Source of the DNA: Plumapathes pennacea
Lineage: Eukaryota; Cnidaria; Anthozoa; Antipatharia; Myriopathidae
DNA length: 64,000 nucleotides
NCBI GenBank assembly: GCA_964036295.1
Contig: OZ038469.1
Span: 3,612,067-3,676,066, forward strand
Direction: 5' to 3'
Position numbers and translations under genes: made by a program. Positions 34,646 through 46,300 of the stretch are shown here, in pieces. The notes beneath the pieces are model-generated. The model did no database searches and had not been told where the DNA came from. It was given only the letters and a program-made list of their open reading frames with translations. Position 1 is the stretch's first letter. Each line of letters starts with the position of its first letter.

Positions 34646-34989
34646 TAAGCGACCGCGTGACTTTTTCTGCCTTTGGATTATGGCACGAGCTACTTTCTCG
34701 TGTTCATACCTGGAAGCGGAACTGCCACCCGCACCTAAGACAGCGAAATTTTCACACAAGAAGCGAGCACAGTGCATGTGAGTGGCGAAGCATTAACACC
34801 TACCTGTTGTACTTTTGCGCGCGATGTTGATGCTTTCGTGTGAAGAATCTGCGTGGCAAATTATTAGTTCAAAGTCGCGTGCGCGCAAGGATAGCTGATT
34901 GCAGAGCACTAGTAAAGTGCTTAGCAACCGGGGTGTCTTGCAACAGCATGCAAATAAGCCACTTTTCAGAAGTATACGAAATTGCTGAA

Positions 34990-35180
34990 CTATAGGAAAA
35001 GTGGCAAATGGTTTGAACCCAGGAGTGTGAACAGCTAGGTTGGATGTGATCGTCCGGGTTAGAGTAGTCTCCAGAAAGACTGTTGTTGGTGACTGACGTT
35101 TCGACTACCTGAGCGGAAGTCATCTTCAGAGTCAAGTGAAAGTATTCGTCAGATGGCGGTATATATATCTCTGGTTGTTG
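34990..35180. repeat. dispersed repeat with conserved tggcaaatggtttgaaccca phrase
   Basis: The run from aagtggcaaatggtttgaac to agaaagactgttgttggtga closely matches 3365-3462 in an intron of DNAAF11. The sequence after it (gacgtttcgactacctgagc) resembles common ends of cnidarian repeats as I recall them; family not assigned. Confidence 0.6.
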
Positions 35181-35576
35181 AAGTGATTGGCCAAGTATAG
35201 GAAAAGTACAAGGAAAGGGCGTGTGCATGACGAGAAATATGTAAGACTATTAAAAATAGGCGGTGACGATGGCATTAATAAAGCGTCGATTGCATAAATT
35301 AAACAGTGAGAAAGAGTTTAAACTCGTTGCGATAAACATTCGCCAATTTAACCCGGTCGAATTACCTGTCGCAATTCAGGCCCTTAAGAATAGAGTAAAC
35401 TAATTCTACGTCTGGTGAAAGGCAATTTGAACTGACGGCAATCTTGACGTTCAGGAAGTTTGCGAGAGGTGGCGGAAATCGGAACCAATTGCCGTTTAAT
35501 TTTTAAACGACTTAGAATATAGACAATGGCTATCACTGAGTTGGCAGTAAAATTCTAAACACTGATCCGGATACGA

Positions 35577-35714
35577 GAAGTTATCTCGCTCTAGGAAGCT
35601 CCGAGATGCGCCACCGCATAGGGCTGAAGGCGAAACCACGGGCGGCGGAAGAATTTCGCCTCCAGCCCTACGCGGTGGCGCAGCGCGAAGCTTCCGAGAG
35701 CGAGATAACCTGTA
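35577..35714. repeat. 138-bp imperfect palindrome
   Basis: Arms built on gttatctcgctctaggaagc and gcgccaccgc(a/g)tagggct are complementary to the right half with about 8 mismatches. The centre is near 35645. It looks like a small foldback MITE; no TSD was resolved. Confidence 0.8.
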
Positions 35715-35936
35715 GTGCCCAGGGAAGTGATCACCAGTCTTGTGAAAAAGTGTGTTTTTGATGATTTCCATCACGAGAATAGAAGTTATGAATCAATATC
35801 AAAGTATATTCAGACAGCACTGTCAAGCCAAGTGAAACTAATCTTCACAAACGAATCGGACGGCGGGGACCCTGCTAATCGATCTGCGTGTAAAAGGACT
35901 ATTGTTGAAAGGACTCGTTTAACTCACAGTGAGAAA

Positions 35937-38900
35937 CTATGGGTCGCTATGCATACTGTAGCGTCTTAAAAAGGAGTACTTTGCTATTTCTTCGCTGACC
36001 CGACGTAGCTGCTTGTCTGTCCAAATCACACTATTCCTTGTTACGGCAGCCTTCTTGTACAAAAGTTTGGAACATGCGTTTATGTAATCTTCTTCACACG
36101 TAACGCCTATGTAATCGCACATTTTCTGCAAGGTCTGTCGTGGTTGTTCAATCAGCTCGTGACCTTGTACATCCAGGACGCTATATCTCTTTCGAATCCG
36201 TTCGATAGATTGTGTCCTTGTGAAATATCCTGTGATGAATTGGTCCAAAGTTTCACGATCGTTTACCTGCAGTTAGAATAATTCGTGAAAGCACACTGCT
36301 ATTTTTAGGGAGTTATTTTAACTCCAAAAAGGGAGTAAAAAAAAAAAGGTACAGAACGACTCCTTTTTCGGAGTAGTTTTCACTCCCACTTTTTAACTCC
36401 CTTCAATTGTTTTAACTTCAAAACAGGGGTGATATCAACTCCTATTTAGGGAGTTAATTTTTACTCTCATGAGGGAGTTAAAAAGTGGGAGTGAAAACTA
36501 CTCTAAAAAAGGAGTCGTTCTGTGCCTTTTTTTAAACTCCCTTTTTGGCGTTAAAATAACTCCCTGAAAATAACAGTGCAATATGAGACTTTTTGAATGC
36601 GTTTCACTGCATAGACATCTTGGAATAAGCCGCGACCCTGCTGTCAATCAGTCCACATTTATCATTTGTATTCAGAAGAAAAGCTCAATATTCAATAACT
36701 GTCATCACTTGTGATTTTAGTACAACAACATCTCATCATCAATCCTGTTTGGTGGTCTGTGTAGCATATTACAGTCAAAGAGCATTTTGGAAACTGGAAA
36801 AGTCGTGTCCCCGTCCCCAGAGGTGTTCCTTTAATCAGGTAATCAATGAAAGGATTGTATGAAAGTTTTTGTGGGGACAATGATGGATGTGTCCCAAAAT
36901 AGAGGTTCCACTGACAACAAGAGGTACTGCGTATTCTTGGTCAACAAAATTTTATGTGAAGTTAATTGTGGGAATTTTAAAGTTCAAAAATATATCATCT
37001 AATCCGTGTCATTTGTCTTGTTTGTCTACCAACTTTGGTGCTAGACGTCGACAGAATAAAAGTAGGGGTAGAGGAGGTGGCTTATTTTAAAAATTGACCT
37101 TGAAGAGGGGGGCTTAGGGGGGCCTATTAGTGACGGGGGGCTTATTAAAGCATTTACGGTATTAAACTATACCTTCACGTGTGTGTAAGCTAGCAAGGCT
37201 GAGGCCAGATTGAGTTTCCTGGCCAAGACGTGAGGTTGTACGAGTGGAATACACGAAATACAAAAATCTGAACTTGACTCTGATTAATTACCTTCTTGGA
37301 ATTTGCTTTGTCCCTCGCATCGTTTCGTCGTAGGAGTCGAGTTGCTATGACGTCATAAGGGTTTCGTATGACGTTAAGAATTTTAAGTGACACTCCCAGA
37401 TTCTTCTGGATATAGTCCAGCTTGACGAGTCTGTCAGGATTTTTGAAGTAGAAAGCTGTGCCGTGTCCCATTTTGTCTCCCATGACCTGACAAAATGAGA
37501 ACGTGAAAGATAAAGTGAAATACCGTAAAACTCCGGCTATAAGTCCACTAATACAAGTAAGAACCCCTTCCCACCTCCCTTCCCCATTGTCTCAACTTGC
37601 GTCGAGTTCCCAAACAATAAGAATTTTGTTTCCTTTTTATAAGATTTTGGTTTTCGTTTCGATTTATTAAAAAATGTATGAATAGTTGGAGCGCCCAGGG
37701 TGACTCGGTGAGAAGGGTGGCTCAGGTCCCCGGGCCAACAGTTTTCTCACACAGTGGAACCCTACCTTAGACCACCTCGTTATTACGGCCACTATTTTCT
37801 GTTCCGCGGAACAAATGCCCGGTCATTTTTTTTTCTTATCTGAAAACTCCGTTAACACGGCCACCACGTTAACACGGCCAGATTTTTATGTCCCGATGGT
37901 GGGCCGTATTAACGGGATCCCACTGTATAAACAGGGCCTAACACAATCACTTGATTTCACTCAGCAATTTGTCCCTGATCGCCAAGATGGACTCCCCAGC
38001 AATTGGTCAAAATGGACTCCCGGCTCCCTGGTGGTCAATTTAAGATAGACGTGGCAATAGACGTTCCAGTAATTTGTAATTTTATGACCAAAAATAATTA
38101 CTTTAGTAATTTGAAAAATAATAAATAAATAAATAAATAAAACAACCGTGAAAATATATCTCTATTATCTCGGAATATCTGGGGATAATAGTTTCATTGC
38201 TTTCTCTCATTAATGGCCGTCGCGGTAAGGTCTGGGAGCGACCTGATGACGTCACACTTACAGTGATCTTGTCCCTGAACTGACCCTGCCATTGATCAGC
38301 CACATGATAGTTGTAGGAATGGTTTCCAGCTCCTTTACTATAAAAGGCCATCGATGAGAGTCCTCTGAAACCAAAAGTTGCTAAATACTGAGAATTCATG
38401 TGCGTACTATAGAAGAACTTGTACTTTCTCGATACAAAGTTGGGGATCTTTGAGATGTTGTCCTGCCAAACGTTCCACCTGGATCCAATTTCATCGGAAA
38501 TTATCATTTCTGGATGCGCATCCAAGAGGGAGGCGACTACGGTGTGTCCGGTTCTTGAGTGACCAACGAATATGATGTAGGTCTTTACGTCATCATAGAT
38601 GTTGAGTAAATTTTGAGGCCTTTTCTCTTCGCTGGACAAGTCATCTTTGCGGAGTGGGCATGGAAGGAAAACGGAATCAGAAAATGATACCAATCATTTG
38701 CTGTTTGTACATTTTAAAGTCAACTTACAGGAAAAATTACAAGAGACACTCTCGCATTCCATAATTTAAATAACTAAAAGAAGATGTAAATGTATATGTG
38801 CAGTGTGCATGTGTACGTGCACTGTGCGGCCGATCAAGGAAGAGTAGATGCTGGAGAGGGTGCTTCTATTTCTCTTGTTTTTGGTTGGCCAGATCGACTT

Positions 38901-39373
38901 TTAGCCTTTGATCTGGAAATGGGTCGGAGATTTTTATATTTGGTCTGAAATAGGGTCAAAAATCACAAATTTTGGTTTGAAAACCGGTCAAAAATTGCAC
39001 ATTTTGGTCTGAAATGTCGAAAATTGCAACTTTTGGTCTGAAATAGGGCAAGGATTTTCAGTCCCAGGCGGCACATGCACTCCCACCCAAAATTTTGAAT
39101 CAGTAGGGGAGTCATGTCGGGAAATCAAAGCATGGCCGTTGCAGAGTGGAGGCCATGGTGGAGGCAAGCAGTTTCAAGATACAAGATTTTGAAACTGAGT
39201 ATTGTTACACATTGCTCACCTTTTTTGGCAATCACTGGCACACTTTCCCGCTTCAGTTTAGTTTCACACTCTTGTCTACAAGCCGGCTTGAAGATTGCTA
39301 CGTAAAGAAAAGCAAAAGCGACCAAGCCAACGAGAATCCAAGCAAAAACCTTTCCTTGACCAAAGGACCTCAT
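35937..39373 (-). CDS. membrane-anchored sulfotransferase, paralogue B, complete, 4 exons
   Basis: Exons 39220-39373, 38262-38644, 37292-37486, 35937-36266 give 353 residues, in the same intron phases (1, 0, 0) and with the same final exon length (330 nt) as paralogue A. An upstream in-frame ATG at 39385 would add MLKR. The anchor is VFAWILVGLVAFAFLYVAIF. PAPS-binding blocks are GHSRTGHTVVASLLDAHPE and VIRNPYDVIATRLLRR. Exon 4 shares CDYIGVTCEEDY and RRYSMHSD with A. The exon 2 acceptor (38645-38646) was chosen because only it keeps the frame after exon 1. Inferred role matches A: Golgi-type PAPS-dependent sulfation, substrate unknown. Intron 3 contains a CACTG-ended palindromic MITE. High identity in the last two exons indicates a tandem duplication. 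Confidence 0.88.
36294..36578. mobile_element. palindromic MITE, CACTG ends, in intron 3 of sulfotransferase B
   Basis: Left end CACTGCTATTTTTAGGGAGT, right end the complement, with arms of about 115 bp joined by a roughly 50-bp spacer. The repeated word aactccc/gggagtt is characteristic. CACTG termini resemble CACTA/Chapaev-type or hAT-type ends; the duplication was not resolved. Confidence 0.85.
37751..37926. mobile_element. second MITE of the CAGTGGAACCC family, in intron 2 of sulfotransferase B
   Basis: Starts ACAGTGGAACCCTACC and ends GGGATCCCACTGT, sharing the internal wording ataaaa/tggcc/attaacgg with 711-897. More diverged than the first copy. Confidence 0.65.
38940..39062 (-). repeat. 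tandem taccctatttcag-family repeat, opposite strand
   Basis: Four successive units of ggtctgaaat(a)...aaattgcac-like text about 33-40 bp long match the complement of the phrases at 11218 and 25315. Lies in intron 1 of sulfotransferase B. Confidence 0.65.
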
Positions 39374-40329
39374 CCTTTTCAGCATTACCAAAACCAAGCG
39401 ACGTCCTATTTTCAACTTAAGAAAGAAACACGTGTTATCAGAAAAGGTCCGAATGTACAATATTTACAAATTTTACTTATCCTATCTCTTGTAAATTATA
39501 ACCAAATTCCAAATTGCTTGTTAGCCCATTCCAGAGACTAAAACTTATAGAATAACCAATATATTTTTCCATTATAGGTAATAATCAGCGATAGCATTTA
39601 ACGGTTGCACGTGCCTCTCTGGCCAACCTATTTAACTGACCGCAGAGTGCCGAATCAATTCGCGGGCAAATTTAAATCTGCACTTGACCCCGTTATATTA
39701 CATTTGAATACAGTCAAACCTGTATCAAGCAACCCTTTTCCTGTAACGAACGGCAATGTGGCAGGGGTAAATTCTCGTTGCTCCAATTCAGGCTACTCGA
39801 ATTCCCATAATATTTAAATTTTTACAATAATTCAAAAGGATTTAGGTACTCAGTATTAGACGATGAAATGCTCGCAAAAGAAGCAAGGTTGAACTAGTGA
39901 GTTGACTACCTTACTCAGGCCAGTGTATTTCACGCGCTCTTGATATTTTCCTGAGAAGGTACGCGCCAAACTTTACTGCTGGCCACACGAGCACAACGGA
40001 CGACTGATTCAAGAGTGCCAGCAAAGTGCCTGGCAACCGAAGGACCAGAAAAGGTTACGCCCCAACTTTTTCCGCCTCGGACACGAGGCCTGGTTGCCCG
40101 AAGACCGCTGCCCATAGAACACAGTTCAGCATCCGGGACATTCAATATGGCGGCAACAATTGAACCAATCAGAGACGATTTGTTTACTGAACAGCGCTGG
40201 ATCTGTACGATCCGGAGGAAGTTCATCCCTCGTTGAGATTAGACAACTTATTACTAAGGAATAGCCCTGTTGAGGTAGCGATCTTCCCTTTGCGATCGGG
40301 AAATCGCCGAACGGTCGACCGCTAAAGCC
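39374..40329. other. divergent intergenic region between sulfotransferase B and the PP2A subunit gene
   Basis: The two genes are transcribed away from each other, so both promoters should lie here. The right half (about 39930-40329) is richer in CG dinucleotides, as expected for the PPP2R5 promoter/5'UTR. The ORF starting near 40148 has no recognisable motif. Confidence 0.45.
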
Positions 40330-43300
40330 ATGGATTCTGCCGAGGTTGGTACGAAATGCCAATGGCCTCGCTCTTTGGCCTGTTGTTGTCGTTACGCCAA
40401 GCTCTTAGGCTCTCTGTGCAAACAATTTCCATACCTGACTTTTTTTCCGCCCTCCTCCTTTATCGATCCATTGTAGAGGAAGGCAGCCACGAACGCAGCT
40501 GCTCCAGCGGATCCTTTTCACCGAAAATCAGTGAGAAAACCACCAAAACCAGGCACGCAACGAAGACAGCAAGGATCGTCCAGGTATCGTAACAAGGCAA
40601 CTACGGAACTACAACCGCTAGCACTCTTAAAAGGTACGTAGCCAAGATGTTCCAAAGCTCAGATCTTCTCCAGCTGCTTTTATATCAAACTCCGATCTTG
40701 TTTTCTAATATGTTTTGTTTACAAACCAGACACTCCGCCCGCAGAGCAACAGAAGTTGTTTTTGCAGAAGATCGACCAGTGTTCCACTGTGTTTGACTTC
40801 ATGGATCCCGTGAGCGAGTTGAAAGGAAAAGAGATCAAACGGGCTTGCTTGAACGAATTGGTGGACTTTATTACGTCGGGCCGAGGAGTTTTAACCGAGC
40901 CAGTCTATCCAGAAATCGTCAAATTGGTAAGTGGAGAAAGGAATTACTGGAGTTTGGGCTTAGAAGGTGGAACTGATGTTTTTTTTAATGCGTTGAAGGC
41001 TTTGATCGTATATGCAGTTCTATCTAATTTGATTGTGACAAGCACTGTAAACCAATATGAGGCCCACTGCATGTAGTCGATCGACCATTTTTTTTAAATT
41101 GTCCTCCAAATTGTAATGCTTTAAATGTCGGTGGGTGATTGGGATAACAGCGTTTGTACGAATACACGTAACTACTGTAGTGCTTGTGAAACAACAATAC
41201 GATCTTCCGCTAAACTGGAGTACTGGTAAATCATTGCGTACCAACAAACCGCCCATTTTATATGTTCTGAAGAAATAGCCGAATTTTTAGCTTCTCAAAA
41301 GTTGAGCGCGCGTTGTGTACATTTCTGCTGAAAACAAATATGGGCTACGTCGTCGGTATTGGATTTTCTGCGAGCATGGTCTACTTTTTGGAGCTAACAC
41401 TGTTGTTGATTCGAAATGTACTCCATCAAGTAGCTGTTATTCCCAAAGGTATATACTGGAAAATTGTTAAGTGATATCAATTCAACGGAAAATTGTCGTC
41501 TATTTGAACTCCCTGATATAAATTCTTGTTTACATATTTTTGAATAGCTTTCTAGTTCACTTTTTGGGATATGTTTTGTTTGGTGACTGTATGTTTGTTT
41601 AGTATTGCAAAACAGCTATGTTGGGATTGTTTGACCAATACATTAAAATTCATCAGTATATTGCCAGTAATGTGTTATTTCTGACTATTAATTAACCCTC
41701 CTACTATATGTATGGTTCTTATTTTACTGGATGAGACTAATTCATACATGGCAATGAAATATAGTAAATTTTTGTGACCTGTGGTATCGCATGTAGTATT
41801 CAAATATGTACATTCATACAAACATACTTTAATATATGTGCAAATTATATTTTGGATTTACAGAGTGTCTATGAATCTTTAAATATCCTGGAGAACACAA
41901 ACTGCAAATTACAACAATAAAAGCATAAATTAAGCTGCATAAATAATGCATATTTGATGTATGAAAAAATCAGTATTAATATCAGATACAAAAGTGTTCT
42001 TTGTGAAGACATCACACAAAATTTGATAACAGTTTTGGTAGAATTTGGTCATGAGATACTTGTTGTTGGTAATGTTCACCAGCGCTCGACATTAACGGTT
42101 GCCCGCTTGCCTGGGGCAACCAAAACTTTTGGTCGGGCAGGTAAATTCTGGGCCGGGCAACTAGAAATTATGAAACTTTCTATTGCTTGAAGTCAATCTA
42201 CAGTCTGAAGGGCAACCAACCTAAATCTTTAATGTCAAGCACTGGTTCACAGATAACCCAATGTTGCAGAGTAAAAGATCATTAGCAACTTTATTGTACT
42301 TTTTCCCCCTTTAACTTTCCATAAACTTTGTTAATATAAAACAGAAAGATAGGAAAGTCTCATGCCTGAGGCCAGGCAAGCTTCTGTAACATGGCATACC
42401 ATTCCATTACCATGATTTCAAGTAAGGTTCTATTACAGGAACTCCTAAATGACAAATTATGGGATTGTTGTTTTTAGTCATTTTCACATCTGTAAAATCC
42501 ATTTTTTTTACTAAGACTATATACATACATTGTTTCAGCAATGGAGACAAGGAGTTATTGATAAACAGAGTACATGATGGCTTTTTGCATAAAAGCATCC
42601 TTTGGTGCAGTTAAGCAAAGAATACGCCTAGACACAAAACTTAAAAATTTAAATATTATTGTTAGTCTTGTAATTATCTATATCATGATACAGATGCATT
42701 TTCAAATCATCAAAATAGAGTTAGTATGGCTAAAGGTCATGCCTTACAACCTTTTACCTTGCAAATCCTCAAGTTCTTAATGTTCTTATCTGTATTTAGG
42801 TTCACCACAACATTTTCCGGACATTGCCTCCGTCTGACAATCCTGACTTTGACCCAGAAGAAGATGATCCGACATTAGAGGCATCCTGGCCACACTTGCA
42901 GGTAATTTTATTTTTATTTTATTTTATTAGCTTCACCATTCATGTGGCAGGGTATCCACAACAGCAGTGAGCCAATTACTGTGGGACTTTGCTAGCACTG
43001 AGAGTAGTCACTGCCAGAGATTTGGTTGCATCCTTAGCGGTTCTTTTACTTCCCCGTAGTTAGAGATGGGGCTGCCATTTTATGTGGTCATCGGAGCCAT
43101 GAGTAGAGAGCCAGGTTTTTACACCTCAATTTTTCACTGCCTTGAGTGGGGTTTGAACCTGCGCCCTCAGTGTGAAAGGCGGCTGTGCTTAGCAGTTATT
43201 TTACTTCCCCGTAGTTAGAGATGGGGCCGCCATTTTATGTGGTCATCGGAGCCATGAGTAGAGAGCCAGGTTTTTACACCTCAATTTTTCACTGCCTTGA

Positions 43301-46300
43301 GTGGAGTTTGAACCTGCGCCCTCAGTGTGAAAGGCAACTGTGAAAGGCGGCTGTGCTTAGCAGTTCTTTTACTTCCCCGTAGTTAGAGATGGGGCCGCCA
43401 TTTTATGTGGTCATCGGAGCCATGAGTAGAGAGCCAGGTTTTTACACCTCAATTTTTCACTGCCTTGAGTGAGGTTTGAACCTGCACCCTCAGTGTGAAA
43501 GGCGACTGTGCTAACTGCTAGGCCACCACGGTAATGATCAAAACCAGTCAGGTCTTCTGACCTTTACCAAAGAAAACGATTCAAAGATGTAGCAGGAGTT
43601 GATGATTTCAGGTGTCATGATACAAATATCAATATTTACCATAGATTATTTACATGTACACCTCCATGAGGAACCATTCTTGAATGTAAAATTGGTGTTT
43701 AAGGAATACAGTTACCATATTTTCTGGTGTATAAGATCTAAATTCATCCCAAAAAATAGGCTTGACTTATACACTGGGTATACATTCATATCGCAAGTAA
43801 TTTGCACATAACACTTTGCTGAAAAAGTTCCACAATCATTTCAGAATGTTTACAGTGAAAGACAACATTCCACCATGTTGCCTTCATCTCAAAAGGAATT
43901 TCTCAAAGAGACATTGTGCATAAACATCAAGAACCCCTTTAAAGTAGTAGTGTTATGAAATGCACATGCACACACATTTGATCAAATCTTGAAAGGATTC
44001 ACCCAATGTTTTCAAGTTTGAAATCCAGGATGGCATCCACAACGGTGGCAAAAGATCAAGTGGCAGACCCACCACTGTTGTGGATGCTATCTTGGACTTC
44101 AAACTTGAAAAAATTGGGCAAATGTTTTCAAGATTTGATTAAATGTGCAAGCATGCACATCTCATGACTTTTTTTGTCGTGTTCCATTTATTAGAAAGAA
44201 ATAAAATTGACTTGTGCTCTAATTTTTCCAGAAGTTTTGGTTCCCTTGGAATGGCAACAAACATGCTTACAATTTTTAGCGTTTTCAATGCTTCCCCATC
44301 AAATCCCATGAAACGTCACACTTTAGGTGTCTACAAATGTTTGGTTTAGACTTTCATAAACAGACAAGTCTCTTCATCAGGTTAAATTTTTTTTGCAGAT
44401 TGTTTATGAATTCTTTCTCCGGTTCCTGGAATCTGCTGAATTTCAGCCCACCATTGCAAAGAAGTACATTGATCAACGGTTTGTGCTGCAGGTGAGTGGT
44501 GTCTTATGTCCCTTCTGACGATGGGTCAGAATTAGACATCACACTGAACACAGAATCAAAATTACTCTGCTTTTTTTCATTCACAGTTGCTGGAGCTGTT
44601 TGACAGTGAAGACCCTCGGGAAAGAGATTTCCTCAAGACCGTTCTGCACAGGATTTACGGGAAGTTCCTGGGTCTCAGGGCCTACATTCGAAAACAGATT
44701 AACCATATATTTCTGAAGTAAGTACTGGTACATAATGTATAAGAATTATTGAAATATGTATCAGCAAATGTTTCAACCTTACACAATCTTCACTGCATTC
44801 AGCATAACCATGTTAATGTAATGTATTTTTTATGGCATGAAAACCAACTGGTTTGAGATCTTTCAGAAAATGGTGGAAAATTCACAAAATACTCTTGGTA
44901 CAAGAAACAATACTGTTGAAATAAGATACCCTGTTAAGCCTTAAACCTTACAAACTGACTGGCCCATGTAGTAGAAAAGGGGAAAATTGCCTGATTGTGG
45001 GAGGAAAGAGAGAAATAACTGTCTCACAGATGTGAAAATGATCTTTCAGATTTATCTACGAAACGGAGCATTTCAATGGTGTAGGAGAGCTTCTAGAAAT
45101 CTTGGGAAGGTAAGAAAGAAGTCAGAGGGAGAAGTGGTTGATTAAAACAAGTTTTTCATGAATTTCTCTCAAAAGCTGATTATACTATCAGCATTCACAT
45201 TTTCTGTTTTGATGCAGACAGCAATGGTTTCACTCTTTCATGTTTCTTAAAATTCCCAATTGCTTTTATAACACTGCATACTGTGCATGTATTATGCTAA
45301 CAAGTGCTTTACTTCTTTTATAAGATAGGGGACCGTTCACTTTTTGTGAGGTAGGGGGCCATGCGAAAAAAGAAATGGCCTCAAAGGAGGGGAGGCACGT
45401 GAGAAAAGAAAAAGAAAGAAAGAAAAAAAGGCAGGCTGGGGGGGGGGGACTGTTTCCCTACCTCTTAAAAAGTGAATGGTCCCTAAGGCCAACCATGGCT
45501 TCACAGAGAAAGACAGTAAGCGGGAATTAAGTTTAATACCATAAACAAGATGATGTGCACTGCTGTTCTGAGTTATAATGCTTGTGGCACAACCAATCAG
45601 ATTGTGCATGTAATATTATGTCTACAGTGGAACCCCAATAATTTGAACCTCCCAACTTGAAAGTGAGATTGAGCAAAAAGAACGTAAACTTATAAGAAGT
45701 TATAAGAAGTTATTTTTCAAACTTGTTGTGAACATTTTTTTTTCTTTCAGTATCATCAATGGCTTTGCTTTACCCTTGAAAGTTGAGCACAAGCAGTTTT
45801 TAAACAAGGTCCTCATTCCTCTTCACAAAGTTAAATGCCTTGGTTTGTACCATGCACAGGTAAGTTTTAAGGGCTTGCATCCCAGCAGCTTTTGCCATAC
45901 TAATCTTCTTAATATTTTTGAATTTCAAACTGTTGCCAAATTCAATCTATAATTGCTGTGAGCATTCCTACATAATTTTTCATGCTCTCTGGCACTTAAA
46001 AAGCTATAGGGTAAACTGAAGTCATGTGGTAGATTTTGGTCATGTGACTTCATGCAAAGGGTTATATATGAAATAGAACAATAGAACAGCATGGTTTCAA
46101 ACATCGAAGTTGAATTTATATTAAAAGCAATGAAATACAAAAAGAGACTTTAGTAACATTGAGTTCAGTATGGATGTAGTATGATGTTTAAAACCATACT
46201 GAGCCAGCAGGTAGAGCTTCAGTGCAAGTCAACACAAATCTTTCTGTTGTTAAGGAAACGTTGCAAGCAATAAAATGCCATACATTTTCGCGGGAATTTT

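Noticed and set aside
40148-40236. Alternative N-terminus for the PP2A subunit beginning MAATIEPIRDD
   Set aside because: The frame stops at about 40236 and no donor connects it in phase to exon 2; the gccATGG start at 40330 does connect.
43470-43535. Functional tRNA gene on the minus strand
   Set aside because: The head is tRNA-like but fused to a repeated SINE body; treated as a SINE promoter.
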